Part shown: piece after piece, positions 23,028-29,926 of the stretch
Layout: every line of letters starts with the position of its first letter
How positions within the stretch are numbered: the stretch's first letter is position 1
NCBI GenBank assembly: GCA_964450385.1
Contig: CAYVEC010000020.1
Location: 1-30,948, forward strand
Origin: JAKLFA01 sp964450385
GTDB lineage: Bacteria > Omnitrophota > Gorgyraeia > Zapsychrales > JANLHA01
Direction: 5' to 3'
Length of the DNA: 30,948 nt
Notes under the pieces: model-generated
What the model was told of the DNA's origin: nothing
What the model saw: the letters and a program-made list of their open reading frames with translations, nothing else
Database searches by the model: none
Position numbers and translations under genes: made by a program

Positions 23028-24485
23028 ATGGCTGTTTTTTTTCTTTGTCTTTTTTTGATCGCGATGATCGGGATCGGGCTGTGGGGAATGCGTAAAACCT
23101 CTAGCATCAACGACTTTTTTCTCGGCAATAGGGCGATCGGTCCCTGGATCTCGGCCTTTGCCTACGGAACGACATATTTTTCCGCGGTTCTCTTCATCGG
23201 CTTTGCCGGAAAGCTCGGCTGGGGATTCGGGGTGAACGCCCTCTGGATCGCCCTGGGCAACACCGTGGTCGGCTCCCTGCTCGCCTGGCTCGTGCTGGGC
23301 CAACGAACCCGCCAAATGACCAAAAACCTCGATGTCATGACCATGCCGGAATTCCTGCACGAACGCTATGAGGGCCGCTGGATCAAAATGATCAGCGCAA
23401 CGATCATCTTTATCTTTCTCCTGCCGTATTCGGCCTCGGTCTTTAAAGGACTCGGCTTCCTCTTTGAAGGTTATTTCCATATCTCTTACGACAAGATCCT
23501 GATCATGATCGTGGCGATCACAGGGATATACCTTGTTCTCGGCGGATATTTCGCGATCACCCTGACCGACCTTGTCCAGGGAAGTCTGATGATCTTTGGC
23601 GTCATTGCCCTGGTCACGATCCTGACAGGCAAAGCCGATGTCTCGTGGGGTGAGATCATCGGGCAGATCCAGGCGAACTACGCCCAACATGTCCCGGCGG
23701 CCAAACGCCCGGGCCCCTGGATGCTCGCCTCGCTCGTGTTTATGACATCCTTTGGGGTCTGGGGACTGCCGCAGATGGTGCAAAAATTTTACGCGGTCAA
23801 GAGTGAAAAGGTCATCCTGCGGGCCGCGATCGTCACAACGATCTTCTCTTTCATTATTAGTTTTTCGGCCTATTTCATCGGTGCCATGTCCCATCTCTTC
23901 TTTGACGCGCCGCCGATCGTGAACGGGGCCGTGGCATTCGACCGCCTCATCCCAACGCTCCTGACCACCTACGTCCCCCCGAATCTGATGATCCTCATCC
24001 TACTTCTCATCCTCTCGGCCTCAATGTCCACCCTGGCCTCGATCATCCTGGTGGCTGCCTCGGCCGTGGCGATTGATATGTATAAAGGGCATCTCAATCC
24101 CAACATCTCAAAAGCGCGCTCCCTGGCCATGATGAGATTCCTGAGCGGAACGTTTATCGCGCTCTCCTACTTCATCGCTCGGAACGAATTCTCGCTGATC
24201 ATCACCCTGATGTCCCTATCATGGGGGACCGTGGCCGGCGCCTTCACCGCGCCCTATATCTATGGTCTATACTGGAAGGGGGCAACGCTCTGGGGGGCCA
24301 AGGCCGGCATGATCACCGGCCTGACCCTGGGGATCTCTCTGTTTTTTATTCTCGGTCCGGACCGTTCGCCGATGGCGGCATCGATTGCCATCCTCGTGCC
24401 GTTCGCCGTGGTCCCACTCGTGAGCCTCTGGACAAAAAAACCGTCGGTCCACCTGATCGAAAAAGCCTTTAACCGAGCGTCTTAA
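23028..24485 (+). CDS. Sodium:solute symporter (SSS family)
   Basis: 485 residues with about 13 membrane helices, and the only plus-strand gene. Family features include the N-terminal NDFFLGNRAIGPWISAFAYG followed by TYFSAVLFIGFAG, the central TDLVQGSLMIFG, and LILSASMSTLASIILVAASA carrying the serines that form the sodium site. Length is typical. Substrates in the family range from proline and sugars to acetate and pyruvate, and sequence alone does not decide. AAGGAG stands five bases before ATG. Its stop overlaps the stop of the convergent LTxxQ gene by two bases. It probably works with the divergent porin. Confidence 0.93.
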   Translation: MAVFFLCLFLIAMIGIGLWGMRKTSSINDFFLGNRAIGPWISAFAYGTTYFSAVLFIGFAGKLGWGFGVNALWIALGNTVVGSLLAWLVLGQRTRQMTKNLDVMTMPEFLHERYEGRWIKMISATIIFIFLLPYSASVFKGLGFLFEGYFHISYDKILIMIVAITGIYLVLGGYFAITLTDLVQGSLMIFGVIALVTILTGKADVSWGEIIGQIQANYAQHVPAAKRPGPWMLASLVFMTSFGVWGLPQMVQKFYAVKSEKVILRAAIVTTIFSFIISFSAYFIGAMSHLFFDAPPIVNGAVAFDRLIPTLLTTYVPPNLMILILLLILSASMSTLASIILVAASAVAIDMYKGHLNPNISKARSLAMMRFLSGTFIALSYFIARNEFSLIITLMSLSWGTVAGAFTAPYIYGLYWKGATLWGAKAGMITGLTLGISLFFILGPDRSPMAASIAILVPFAVVPLVSLWTKKPSVHLIEKAFNRAS

Positions 24486-25018
24486 TCCTCATGCGGACCC
24501 TGGTCAGGCGTGTCATCCCCCTCAGGGACCGCCATGCCTTTCATGCGGTGATGCCTCATCTTGCTCGCCTGAGCATGAAACTTCACGAACTGCTCAGGGG
24601 TGAGGATTTTTTTAACCTCTAAAATCGCCTCAAGCCGCGCATCCTCTTGTTTAACAAGGAGGTCTTTGATCTGTTGATGGACCGCGCGCACCGCCTCAAG
24701 GTCAACGGTCTCCTGCTCAAGGGCCTGACGGATCTCTTCACGTTTTTGCCGGATCATGTCCCGCGTCTCTTTCATCGCCTTCATATGACGCTCTTTATGG
24801 GCCTCCATTTTCTTCTGCTGGTCCGGAGTCAATCCCAACTCTTCAAGCATTTTCTCCTGGCAGGAGGGGCAACCCTTTCCTCCCATGCCTTCCCCCATCA
24901 TCCCGCCGTGCCGTGAGCCTTTCTCCGGCGCCCCCTCATGCGGCTGCGCCTGAACACCAGCGGCACTACACAGACTAACAACCGCCACGACCATAACCCC
25001 GTAGATCACGTGCCTCAT
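24482..25018 (-). CDS. Periplasmic LTxxQ (Spy/CpxP/CnrX-like) protein
   Basis: 178 residues with a signal peptide ending near VQA (residue 24). The mature protein is mostly helical, with two LTxxQ motifs, LTPDQ (63-67) and LTPEQ (139-143), the mark of Spy/CpxP chaperones and of CnrX/ZraP metal sensors. A Met/His/Gly-rich N-terminal part (RHGGMMGEGMGG) and a CPSC at 50-53 could bind copper, nickel or zinc. It follows the anti-sigma gene by 24 bases, as CnrX does with its sigma/anti-sigma pair. It may therefore sense metal or envelope damage and influence the anti-sigma factor. Convergent with the symporter gene. Confidence 0.9.
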   Translation of the reverse strand: MRHVIYGVMVVAVVSLCSAAGVQAQPHEGAPEKGSRHGGMMGEGMGGKGCPSCQEKMLEELGLTPDQQKKMEAHKERHMKAMKETRDMIRQKREEIRQALEQETVDLEAVRAVHQQIKDLLVKQEDARLEAILEVKKILTPEQFVKFHAQASKMRHHRMKGMAVPEGDDTPDQGPHED

Positions 25019-25042
25019 CTCCGACTCCTTTCATTCCCCATC

Positions 25043-25525
25043 TTATAAAAACATCTCCTCAACAAAACTTCCATACCCGGCCCCGTTACCCGTTCCGTCA
25101 GGCCATCCCAAAAGATAAGCCACATATTCGGTCTCATCCCCCGGGACCGGCCGTTCTAGCGGTAAAAACATTCGAAGAGTCACTACGGAAACAAACATAA
25201 CAGCACAGAGAGTCCCCAGGGCCAACGAACGCCGGGGCGTTAGAACCGCCTCAAGGCCTTCACGGAATTTCCGGATCCCTGACCTGCGGCCCCGACCTGA
25301 ACGCTCAGCGATCTGCTCACACGTCCGGGTCCAGACCGATTCCGGGACCGTGACCCTGCCCAACGCGTTGAACGGTTCAACCAGGCGCTGCCTGACCGCG
25401 GCCTCAACAGCGCGGCATCGGTCGCAGACCCGCAGATGCGCCTCCACACGGGCGCGTTGCCCGGCCGGTCCCTCCCCATCCAGATATTCTGTCAACAAGA
25501 GCTCCTGGACCGTTCTGCAGTTCAT
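25043..25525 (-). CDS. Zinc-finger anti-sigma factor
   Basis: 160 residues. The N-terminal anti-sigma domain has the ZAS signature H30-x3-C34-x2-C37, with C3 as the likely remaining ligand. One membrane helix at about 100-118 (LALGTLCAVMFVSVVTLRMF) anchors it, leaving a short periplasmic tail of some 40 residues rich in glycine and acidic residues. It presumably holds the neighbouring ECF sigma factor inactive until a periplasmic signal arrives. The start is ATG 25525, which overlaps the sigma stop as TGATG, so equal synthesis of the two partners is likely. Confidence 0.9.
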   Translation of the reverse strand: MNCRTVQELLLTEYLDGEGPAGQRARVEAHLRVCDRCRAVEAAVRQRLVEPFNALGRVTVPESVWTRTCEQIAERSGRGRRSGIRKFREGLEAVLTPRRSLALGTLCAVMFVSVVTLRMFLPLERPVPGDETEYVAYLLGWPDGTGNGAGYGSFVEEMFL

Positions 25526-26076
25526 CACGCGTCTCCCTCGGGTTTTTGAGCGATCATCCGTTCGCGCGCCCTCTTTAAACGAGACCGCACCGCGTTCACA
25601 TGGATCTTTAAAACACGGGCGATCTCGGCATAACTCAAGCCCTCAACGCTCCGAAGCACGACACAGGCCCGCTGTTCACCCGTCAGCCCATCTAATAAAG
25701 TTGACACGAGCCGCTCAGCCGCCCGGCGCGCGTCGTCATGATACACCTCCGGCTCGACTGCCACGGCCTCGACCGCCGAATCATCGGAAACAGACCGCTG
25801 CCGGATCCGTTTTTCTTTTTTTAAATAATTGATCGACATATTCACCGTGATCCTATAGATCCACGTCCGCATCTGCGCCTGGCCCCGAAAACCCGCCAAC
25901 TTTTCATAGAGCGTGACAAAAACATTCTGGGTGATCTCCTCCGCATCCTGGCGGTGCCGCGTCATCCGGAGCGCCACATGAAAGACATACCGGGCATAGG
26001 TCCGATAGATCTGTTCAAAGGCGCCGGGATCACCCGAAGCAGCCCGCTTGATCACATCCCTGTTGATATCATCCAT
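25525..26076 (-). CDS. ECF-subfamily RNA polymerase sigma factor
   Basis: 183 residues with the two-domain ECF layout. Region 2 is at about 20-88 (ALRMTRHRQDAEEITQNVFV, then FRGQAQMRTWIYRITVN), an acidic linker follows, and region 4 is at about 128-175 (LTGEQRACVVLRSVEGLSYA, then IHVNAVRSRLKRARERM). It directs RNA polymerase to envelope- or metal-stress promoters. It is followed by its probable anti-sigma factor and the LTxxQ protein. A typical ECF promoter (GAAACTT, 16 bases, GTCTAA) lies 56-84 bases upstream, which points to positive autoregulation. The exact ECF group cannot be assigned without comparison. Confidence 0.95.
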   Translation of the reverse strand: MDDINRDVIKRAASGDPGAFEQIYRTYARYVFHVALRMTRHRQDAEEITQNVFVTLYEKLAGFRGQAQMRTWIYRITVNMSINYLKKEKRIRQRSVSDDSAVEAVAVEPEVYHDDARRAAERLVSTLLDGLTGEQRACVVLRSVEGLSYAEIARVLKIHVNAVRSRLKRARERMIAQKPEGDA

Positions 26077-26131
26077 CCGTCAGCCTTCTCGCGCGCCGCT
26101 CGTACGGCCACCCGTTATCGCCTGTCATCTG

Positions 26132-26160
26132 TTAGACACCGTCACCCTGAAAAAAGTTTC
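26132..26160 (-). promoter_or_regulatory. ECF-type promoter, probably autoregulated
   Basis: Minus-strand GAAACTT (26160-26154), a T-rich start of the spacer, and GTCTAA (26137-26132) at 16-base spacing follow the GAAC-GTCTAA pattern recognised by many ECF sigma factors. It is the only match of this kind I noticed, and it faces the sigma factor gene. Confidence 0.65.
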
Positions 26161-26201
26161 GAAGACCGTTTCGGTGCGACCCGGACCCGATGGCCCCCTC
26201 G

Positions 26202-26242
26202 GCCCAGAAGAAATCCCCTGACCGCTGGGCGATCAGGGGATT
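26202..26242 (-). repeat. Interlocking inverted repeats (pseudoknot-like) after the Dps-like gene
   Basis: Minus-strand AATCCCCTGA (26242-26233) pairs perfectly with TCAGGGGATT (26221-26212). The 11-base loop contains GCCCAG (26230-26225), which is complementary to CTGGGC (26207-26202), four bases beyond the stem. This allows an H-type pseudoknot or two alternative hairpins. A smaller stem CCGCA/TGCGG lies at 26259-26274. TTTCTTCT after the long stem makes weak termination of the ferritin transcript possible. Confidence 0.5.
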
Positions 26243-26278
26243 CGAACGTCACTGTTTCCCGCATGTTCTTGCGGTGCA

Positions 26279-26770
26279 CTACGCTACTTTGGTCTTCATA
26301 TCTTCCAAAATAGCCTCAAGATCATCCTCATGTTCAACCTCGTCTTGAAGGATCTCAAGGATGATATGATACGTGATCGAATCCTTGCCCTGAAGGGTAT
26401 CAAGCATCTTTTTATAGACCGCGATCGCGCACTGCTCGCCCTTGATATTCTGCTCCACAAGGGTCTTCGTATTCGGGTCCTTCGGCTCATCGTAGGCGCA
26501 ATGCGCTTCCTTCTTCCATTGTTCAGGATTCAGGATCGGCGTGCCGCCGAGCTGCATGATGCGGTCCGCGAGCATGTTGGCGTGTTTTAACTCTTCACCC
26601 GCGTGCTCGGCCAACTCACCGGCAACAATCCCCCTCATCCGGCCGACCGCGACCTTCGAGCCCACCCAGTACTGATAATAGGCAAGCCACTCGTCGGCAA
26701 GCGCCCGGTTCATCATCTTGATCAATTCATCCACATTAAAATCCACAATCTCTCGTCCCTTTGTTCCCAT
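26279..26770 (-). CDS. Dps-like (DPSL) ferritin-family protein
   Basis: 163 residues forming a four-helix ferritin-like domain. Predicted di-iron ligands are E27 (ADEWLAYYQYW), E60 and H63 (EELKHANMLADR), E112 (IKGEQCAI), and E144 with H147 (DEVEHEDDL). Cysteines C91 and C114 match the conserved Cys pair near the ferroxidase centre of archaeal and anaerobic-bacterial DPSL proteins, which oxidise iron with peroxide and store it in 12-mer cages. GAAGGGAGA stands six bases before ATG. It follows the second half-ferritin gene by 53 bases. Expected role: protection from peroxide and iron storage. Confidence 0.9.
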   Translation of the reverse strand: MGTKGREIVDFNVDELIKMMNRALADEWLAYYQYWVGSKVAVGRMRGIVAGELAEHAGEELKHANMLADRIMQLGGTPILNPEQWKKEAHCAYDEPKDPNTKTLVEQNIKGEQCAIAVYKKMLDTLQGKDSITYHIILEILQDEVEHEDDLEAILEDMKTKVA

Positions 26771-26823
26771 ATAACATCTCCCTTCTTGTTAATAAATACC
26801 CTCCTCCAACGACATCCCCGCGC

Positions 26824-27018
26824 CTACTTCCCAATGATCCCGACCAGGCGGTCTGCCATCGCGGCATGGGCCCGTTCGTCTAATAAAATCTCCTGTAATC
26901 CGGCGCGGACCTCATGGTCCCCCATCCGCGCGATCGCCGCCTCGAGAAACTCCACCATCTCAGTTTCCTTTTTGAGGATCATCTCAAAATATTCTCGATA
27001 GTCATTTTTAGTAAACAT
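26824..27018 (-). CDS. Half-length ferritin-like protein, second member (64 residues)
   Basis: A 64-residue protein predicted as two helices. Helix one carries E18/E20 (ILKKETEMVEFLEAAI) and helix two the ferritin ligand pattern E48-x2-H51 in ILLDERAHAAMADRLV. A ferritin-like fold needs four helices, so it must dimerise or pair with the neighbouring 79-residue product. Its ATG lies inside the end of that gene (11-base overlap, different frame), with GAGGAG ten bases upstream, which suggests translational coupling. The length is far below stand-alone ferritins. A frameshifted single ferritin gene is the main alternative. Confidence 0.75.
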   Translation of the reverse strand: MFTKNDYREYFEMILKKETEMVEFLEAAIARMGDHEVRAGLQEILLDERAHAAMADRLVGIIGK

Positions 27019-27247
27019 CCCGGTTCGACTCCTCGGCCCGCGCGATCAGCGTCTGAAAAATCTTGCGATGCCTCTCCGAATCAACCTTCAATTTATCAAG
27101 GATGCTCTTCACCGGATCGGTTTCCGCGGCGGAGAGCCCGGATAAAAACAGGGAGTTCCTGATATGTTCCGAATAGATCGGGATCACGTCCTCTTCGACC
27201 CGCAGCCCCTCACGAAGGATCGTGAGCACCTCTTCTTTTGACAGCAT
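27008..27247 (-). CDS. Half-length ferritin-like protein, first member (79 residues)
   Basis: A 79-residue protein with two predicted helices. The first is LREGLRVEEDVIPIYSEH, with E18/E19 and H28. The second is ILDKLKVDSERHRKIFQTLI, with D56, E58 and H60 where ferritin-like proteins have their ExxH. Together with the next gene it would supply the four helices of one di-iron domain. The start lies one base after the glucanase stop (TAAGATG) with AAAGGG upstream, so it appears to be part of the exopolysaccharide operon. The ligand spacing DSERH is not the exact ExxH, so metal binding is less certain than for its partner. Confidence 0.75.
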   Translation of the reverse strand: MLSKEEVLTILREGLRVEEDVIPIYSEHIRNSLFLSGLSAAETDPVKSILDKLKVDSERHRKIFQTLIARAEESNRDVY

Positions 27248-27248
27248 C

Positions 27249-28418
27249 TTAACGCCCTTTCAAAAAAACGCTCCAACTATCGGGATATTCTAGCGCATAA
27301 ACCCACCAAATCAAACTGTTTTCAAAATAGGCGTCCCGGCCGCCGAAGAGGATCCCGGACCGGCGCGAACGACGGAATCGTTCCATGCGGCGCAGGGCCT
27401 GCCCTGCCAGGGGAGAACCCGATTCCCGCAGGGCCAAGATAAACGCCGCGTAAAAAAGCGGATTCTCATACTCGGGGATCTTGGGCCGACCGTCAAAAAA
27501 ATATTCCGCGGACATCCGCCCTCGAGCCGCCATCGTCTCCCCCGCAAAACGGGCGATCGGCCCGGACAACCAGTCATGGGCCCGCTCATCAGAGAACCAG
27601 ACCCGATCCATCGCGATGCGGATCGGCACCCGTACCGATTCCCAACCGAAGGCGGTATTTTTCCCATCCAGGGGCCGGACCGCGCCATCATCCGTGAGGC
27701 TGAACCAGTCGGGGACCAGTCCGGTCCCGCCTGTCGACGCCGTGACTTTTGACAACACGGCGTAGGTCGTGTCCACGAGCTCCATCCAGCGCGGATCTCC
27801 GCTGGTCTCAAAAAACACGCGAAAATGACCCGGCGCATAATACGAAAGATTCTGAGGGATCGGGCCTTGGCCGCTTTCAACGATCCAAGGCAGGAGATAC
27901 CGGTGTCCATCCGCGCGCGCGACGGTCAAGGTGTTGAGGATCCCCGTGAGGACGCGGCCCGCCTTTTGGCCATAATCTTCCATGCCGCCCGGGGCCGTAC
28001 CCTTCCAGAGACGATCCGCAAAGATCAGACTTAACGCATAATCAATGTCCGCGTCAGACGCGGGCATCCAATCCGTGACCTCCCCGTCCTTCCAGTGCCA
28101 GGCCAGCAAATGATCACGGTAACGCCCCGCGCGCGACAGATGCCGTTCGGTCCATTGATAACATCGGTCAAAGGTCTCCTTGTCCCTCATCCAGACCGCC
28201 CAGAGCATCGCGTAGGCCTGGCCTTCCGAAACCGTGTCCCCTTCTCGACGGCGAATGACCCGCCCGTCACTCGCGATAAACGCGGCCTGATACCCCGACC
28301 AGTGGCGCTCCATCAAATGCCCTTCCGGGACCCTGGCGGAGCCTCGCCACACCACCACCGCCGTCGCGATGAGGCCGAACACAAGGATGATCATCAAGAG
28401 AGCGCGCTTTTTATTCAT
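27249..28418 (-). CDS. GH8-family endoglucanase (BcsZ-like)
   Basis: 389 residues. An N-terminal hydrophobic segment (about 5-25) is a signal or anchor. The GH8 (alpha/alpha)6 catalytic domain follows. The proton donor is E65 in VSEGQAYAML, and the aspartates are in ASDADIDYAL (122-126). Other family stretches are LLAWHW and the closing YFENSLIWW. In cellulose-producing operons the GH8 enzyme BcsZ trims glucan in the periplasm and aids export. Start ATG 28418 overlaps the glycosyltransferase stop by eight bases. It sits between the synthase gene and the half-ferritin genes. Confidence 0.92.
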   Translation of the reverse strand: MNKKRALLMIILVFGLIATAVVVWRGSARVPEGHLMERHWSGYQAAFIASDGRVIRRREGDTVSEGQAYAMLWAVWMRDKETFDRCYQWTERHLSRAGRYRDHLLAWHWKDGEVTDWMPASDADIDYALSLIFADRLWKGTAPGGMEDYGQKAGRVLTGILNTLTVARADGHRYLLPWIVESGQGPIPQNLSYYAPGHFRVFFETSGDPRWMELVDTTYAVLSKVTASTGGTGLVPDWFSLTDDGAVRPLDGKNTAFGWESVRVPIRIAMDRVWFSDERAHDWLSGPIARFAGETMAARGRMSAEYFFDGRPKIPEYENPLFYAAFILALRESGSPLAGQALRRMERFRRSRRSGILFGGRDAYFENSLIWWVYALEYPDSWSVFLKGR

Positions 28419-29901
28419 TGTAATAAAAGACAAACGATAATATCCAACAATGGTACGCCGCCCACAGGGTGTTGATCATGACAGCGGCGGATCGTTCATA
28501 ATAAAACCGGTTCAGCCCCCAGGTGACCGCGGCCAGGTTAAGCGCCCAGAGGAGCAGCTGGGGCCACAAGGCCCAATAGGACACATGGCCGCCCTTGGCC
28601 TTGGACGTCACCGAAAAGGTCCCCTTCACTCCGATGATGCCGAGAATCGCGGACCGTATATAGACCGGCACCGTCAAGAACGAAAGGGCCTGACCAAAAA
28701 ACAGCGACCCCGCGCGATACCCTCGTTTCAGCATGCTCGTATAAAAAACGATCAGGGAAAGGAGCATATACGGCACAAACGACAGCCCGTAGACGACCGG
28801 GTTCATAAAGAACGACGGGATGTTCCATAAAAGATACACGACCGGACAGGTGACCAAAAAAAGATACGCGATGCCGATGAAATAATAACTGCTCGTGATC
28901 ATGTATTCCCACCACTGCCCGATTGTCAGGCTCCGGAACTGGGCGACCATGCCTGGAAGGACCCGCCTCAGGGCCCCGACATTCCCCATGGCCCAGCGGG
29001 CCTGCTGTTTAAAATACGCGCCGAGGTCCTCCGGACCCATGCCGAAGGTGTACACCTGATTATAGTACAGGGACCGCCATCCCCGGCGGTGAAGGGCCAG
29101 CGATGTCACGAAATCCTCGGTCACGGTATCCTCATCGAGCCCCCCGACATCGATCAAGGCCTCACGCCGAAAAACGACATTCGTCCCGCAGCAGATCATG
29201 GCATCCGTGCTGCTCTTGGCCTCGCAGACATATTCATAGAAGACCGCCTGCTGCATATTGGCGCCGAAGGCGACGCGGCTTGTCCCGACATTGCTGTAAA
29301 ACTGCGGGGTCTGAATAAAAGCGAGGCGCGGGTCCGCCTCAAGCATCGGAACCAATTTCTGCAAGAACACGGGCATCGGGTTCTGGTCCGCGTCGAAGAT
29401 CGCGATGTAGGTCTCGGCCAGGCCCTTGACACAGTCATTGATGATCCCGGCCTTGGCACCATGCCTGACCTGCCGTCGGAAGATCCGCGCCCCATAGCGC
29501 GCCGCGGTCTCCTCGACCTCCCGCTGGAATTTCGGGTCGGTCGAATCATCAAGAAGATAGATCGTCTTTTTCGGATAACCCAGACTGTAACACGTCGCGA
29601 GGGTCCGTTCAATGACCTCACGGGGCTCATGCCGGGCCGGGATCAGGACCGCGACCGACGGCCACTCCCCGCGGATCTCCGGCGCGGCCGCCGGCCTCTC
29701 ATAGCGGAATAATTTATACAGCCCGCCAAAAAATCCAAAGGCGTGGATCATGATGAACGTCTCGGCGCAGAGAAAAACAACGGCGAGCGCCTTCTCAATG
29801 CCGACGTAATCCGAGAACCCGACAAACACGGAACGGCTCACAAAATATCCGGTGATCGCCGCGAAAAGAACCGCGATCGCGCCTTCGAGGATATCGCGCA
29901 T
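28411..29901 (-). CDS. Cellulose-synthase-like GT2 glycosyltransferase without PilZ domain
   Basis: 496 residues from ATG 29901, which follows GGGGAGAGGGAGG; the frame runs to 29988. Two N-terminal helices precede the GT-A domain, which has all processive-synthase motifs: LLDDSTDPK (116-124), FDADQNP (169-175), FIQTPQFYSN (195-204), VTEDF (260-264) and QQARW (299-303). About five C-terminal helices form the export channel. It ends in YYNE with no PilZ domain, whereas bacterial BcsA (700-870 residues) carries one to sense cyclic di-GMP. The polymer is probably a beta-glucan, given the GH8 partner, but is not proven. 25 bases separate it from the barrel gene upstream. Confidence 0.93.
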   Translation of the reverse strand: MRDILEGAIAVLFAAITGYFVSRSVFVGFSDYVGIEKALAVVFLCAETFIMIHAFGFFGGLYKLFRYERPAAAPEIRGEWPSVAVLIPARHEPREVIERTLATCYSLGYPKKTIYLLDDSTDPKFQREVEETAARYGARIFRRQVRHGAKAGIINDCVKGLAETYIAIFDADQNPMPVFLQKLVPMLEADPRLAFIQTPQFYSNVGTSRVAFGANMQQAVFYEYVCEAKSSTDAMICCGTNVVFRREALIDVGGLDEDTVTEDFVTSLALHRRGWRSLYYNQVYTFGMGPEDLGAYFKQQARWAMGNVGALRRVLPGMVAQFRSLTIGQWWEYMITSSYYFIGIAYLFLVTCPVVYLLWNIPSFFMNPVVYGLSFVPYMLLSLIVFYTSMLKRGYRAGSLFFGQALSFLTVPVYIRSAILGIIGVKGTFSVTSKAKGGHVSYWALWPQLLLWALNLAAVTWGLNRFYYERSAAVMINTLWAAYHCWILSFVFYYNE

Positions 29902-29926
29902 CCTCCCTCTCCCCTGTCCCCTGTCT

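Noticed and set aside
22950..23894. A 314-codon minus-strand frame opposite the symporter
   Set aside because: It is highly charged, lacks domains and lies antisense to a well-defined sodium:solute symporter with a good ribosome-binding site.
26225..26250. Minus-strand GTTCGAATCCC looks like the T-loop and 3' end of a tRNA
   Set aside because: The five bases before the loop do not pair with those after it, and no acceptor, D-arm or seven-base anticodon loop can be built upstream; the bases belong to the 10-base-pair inverted repeat.
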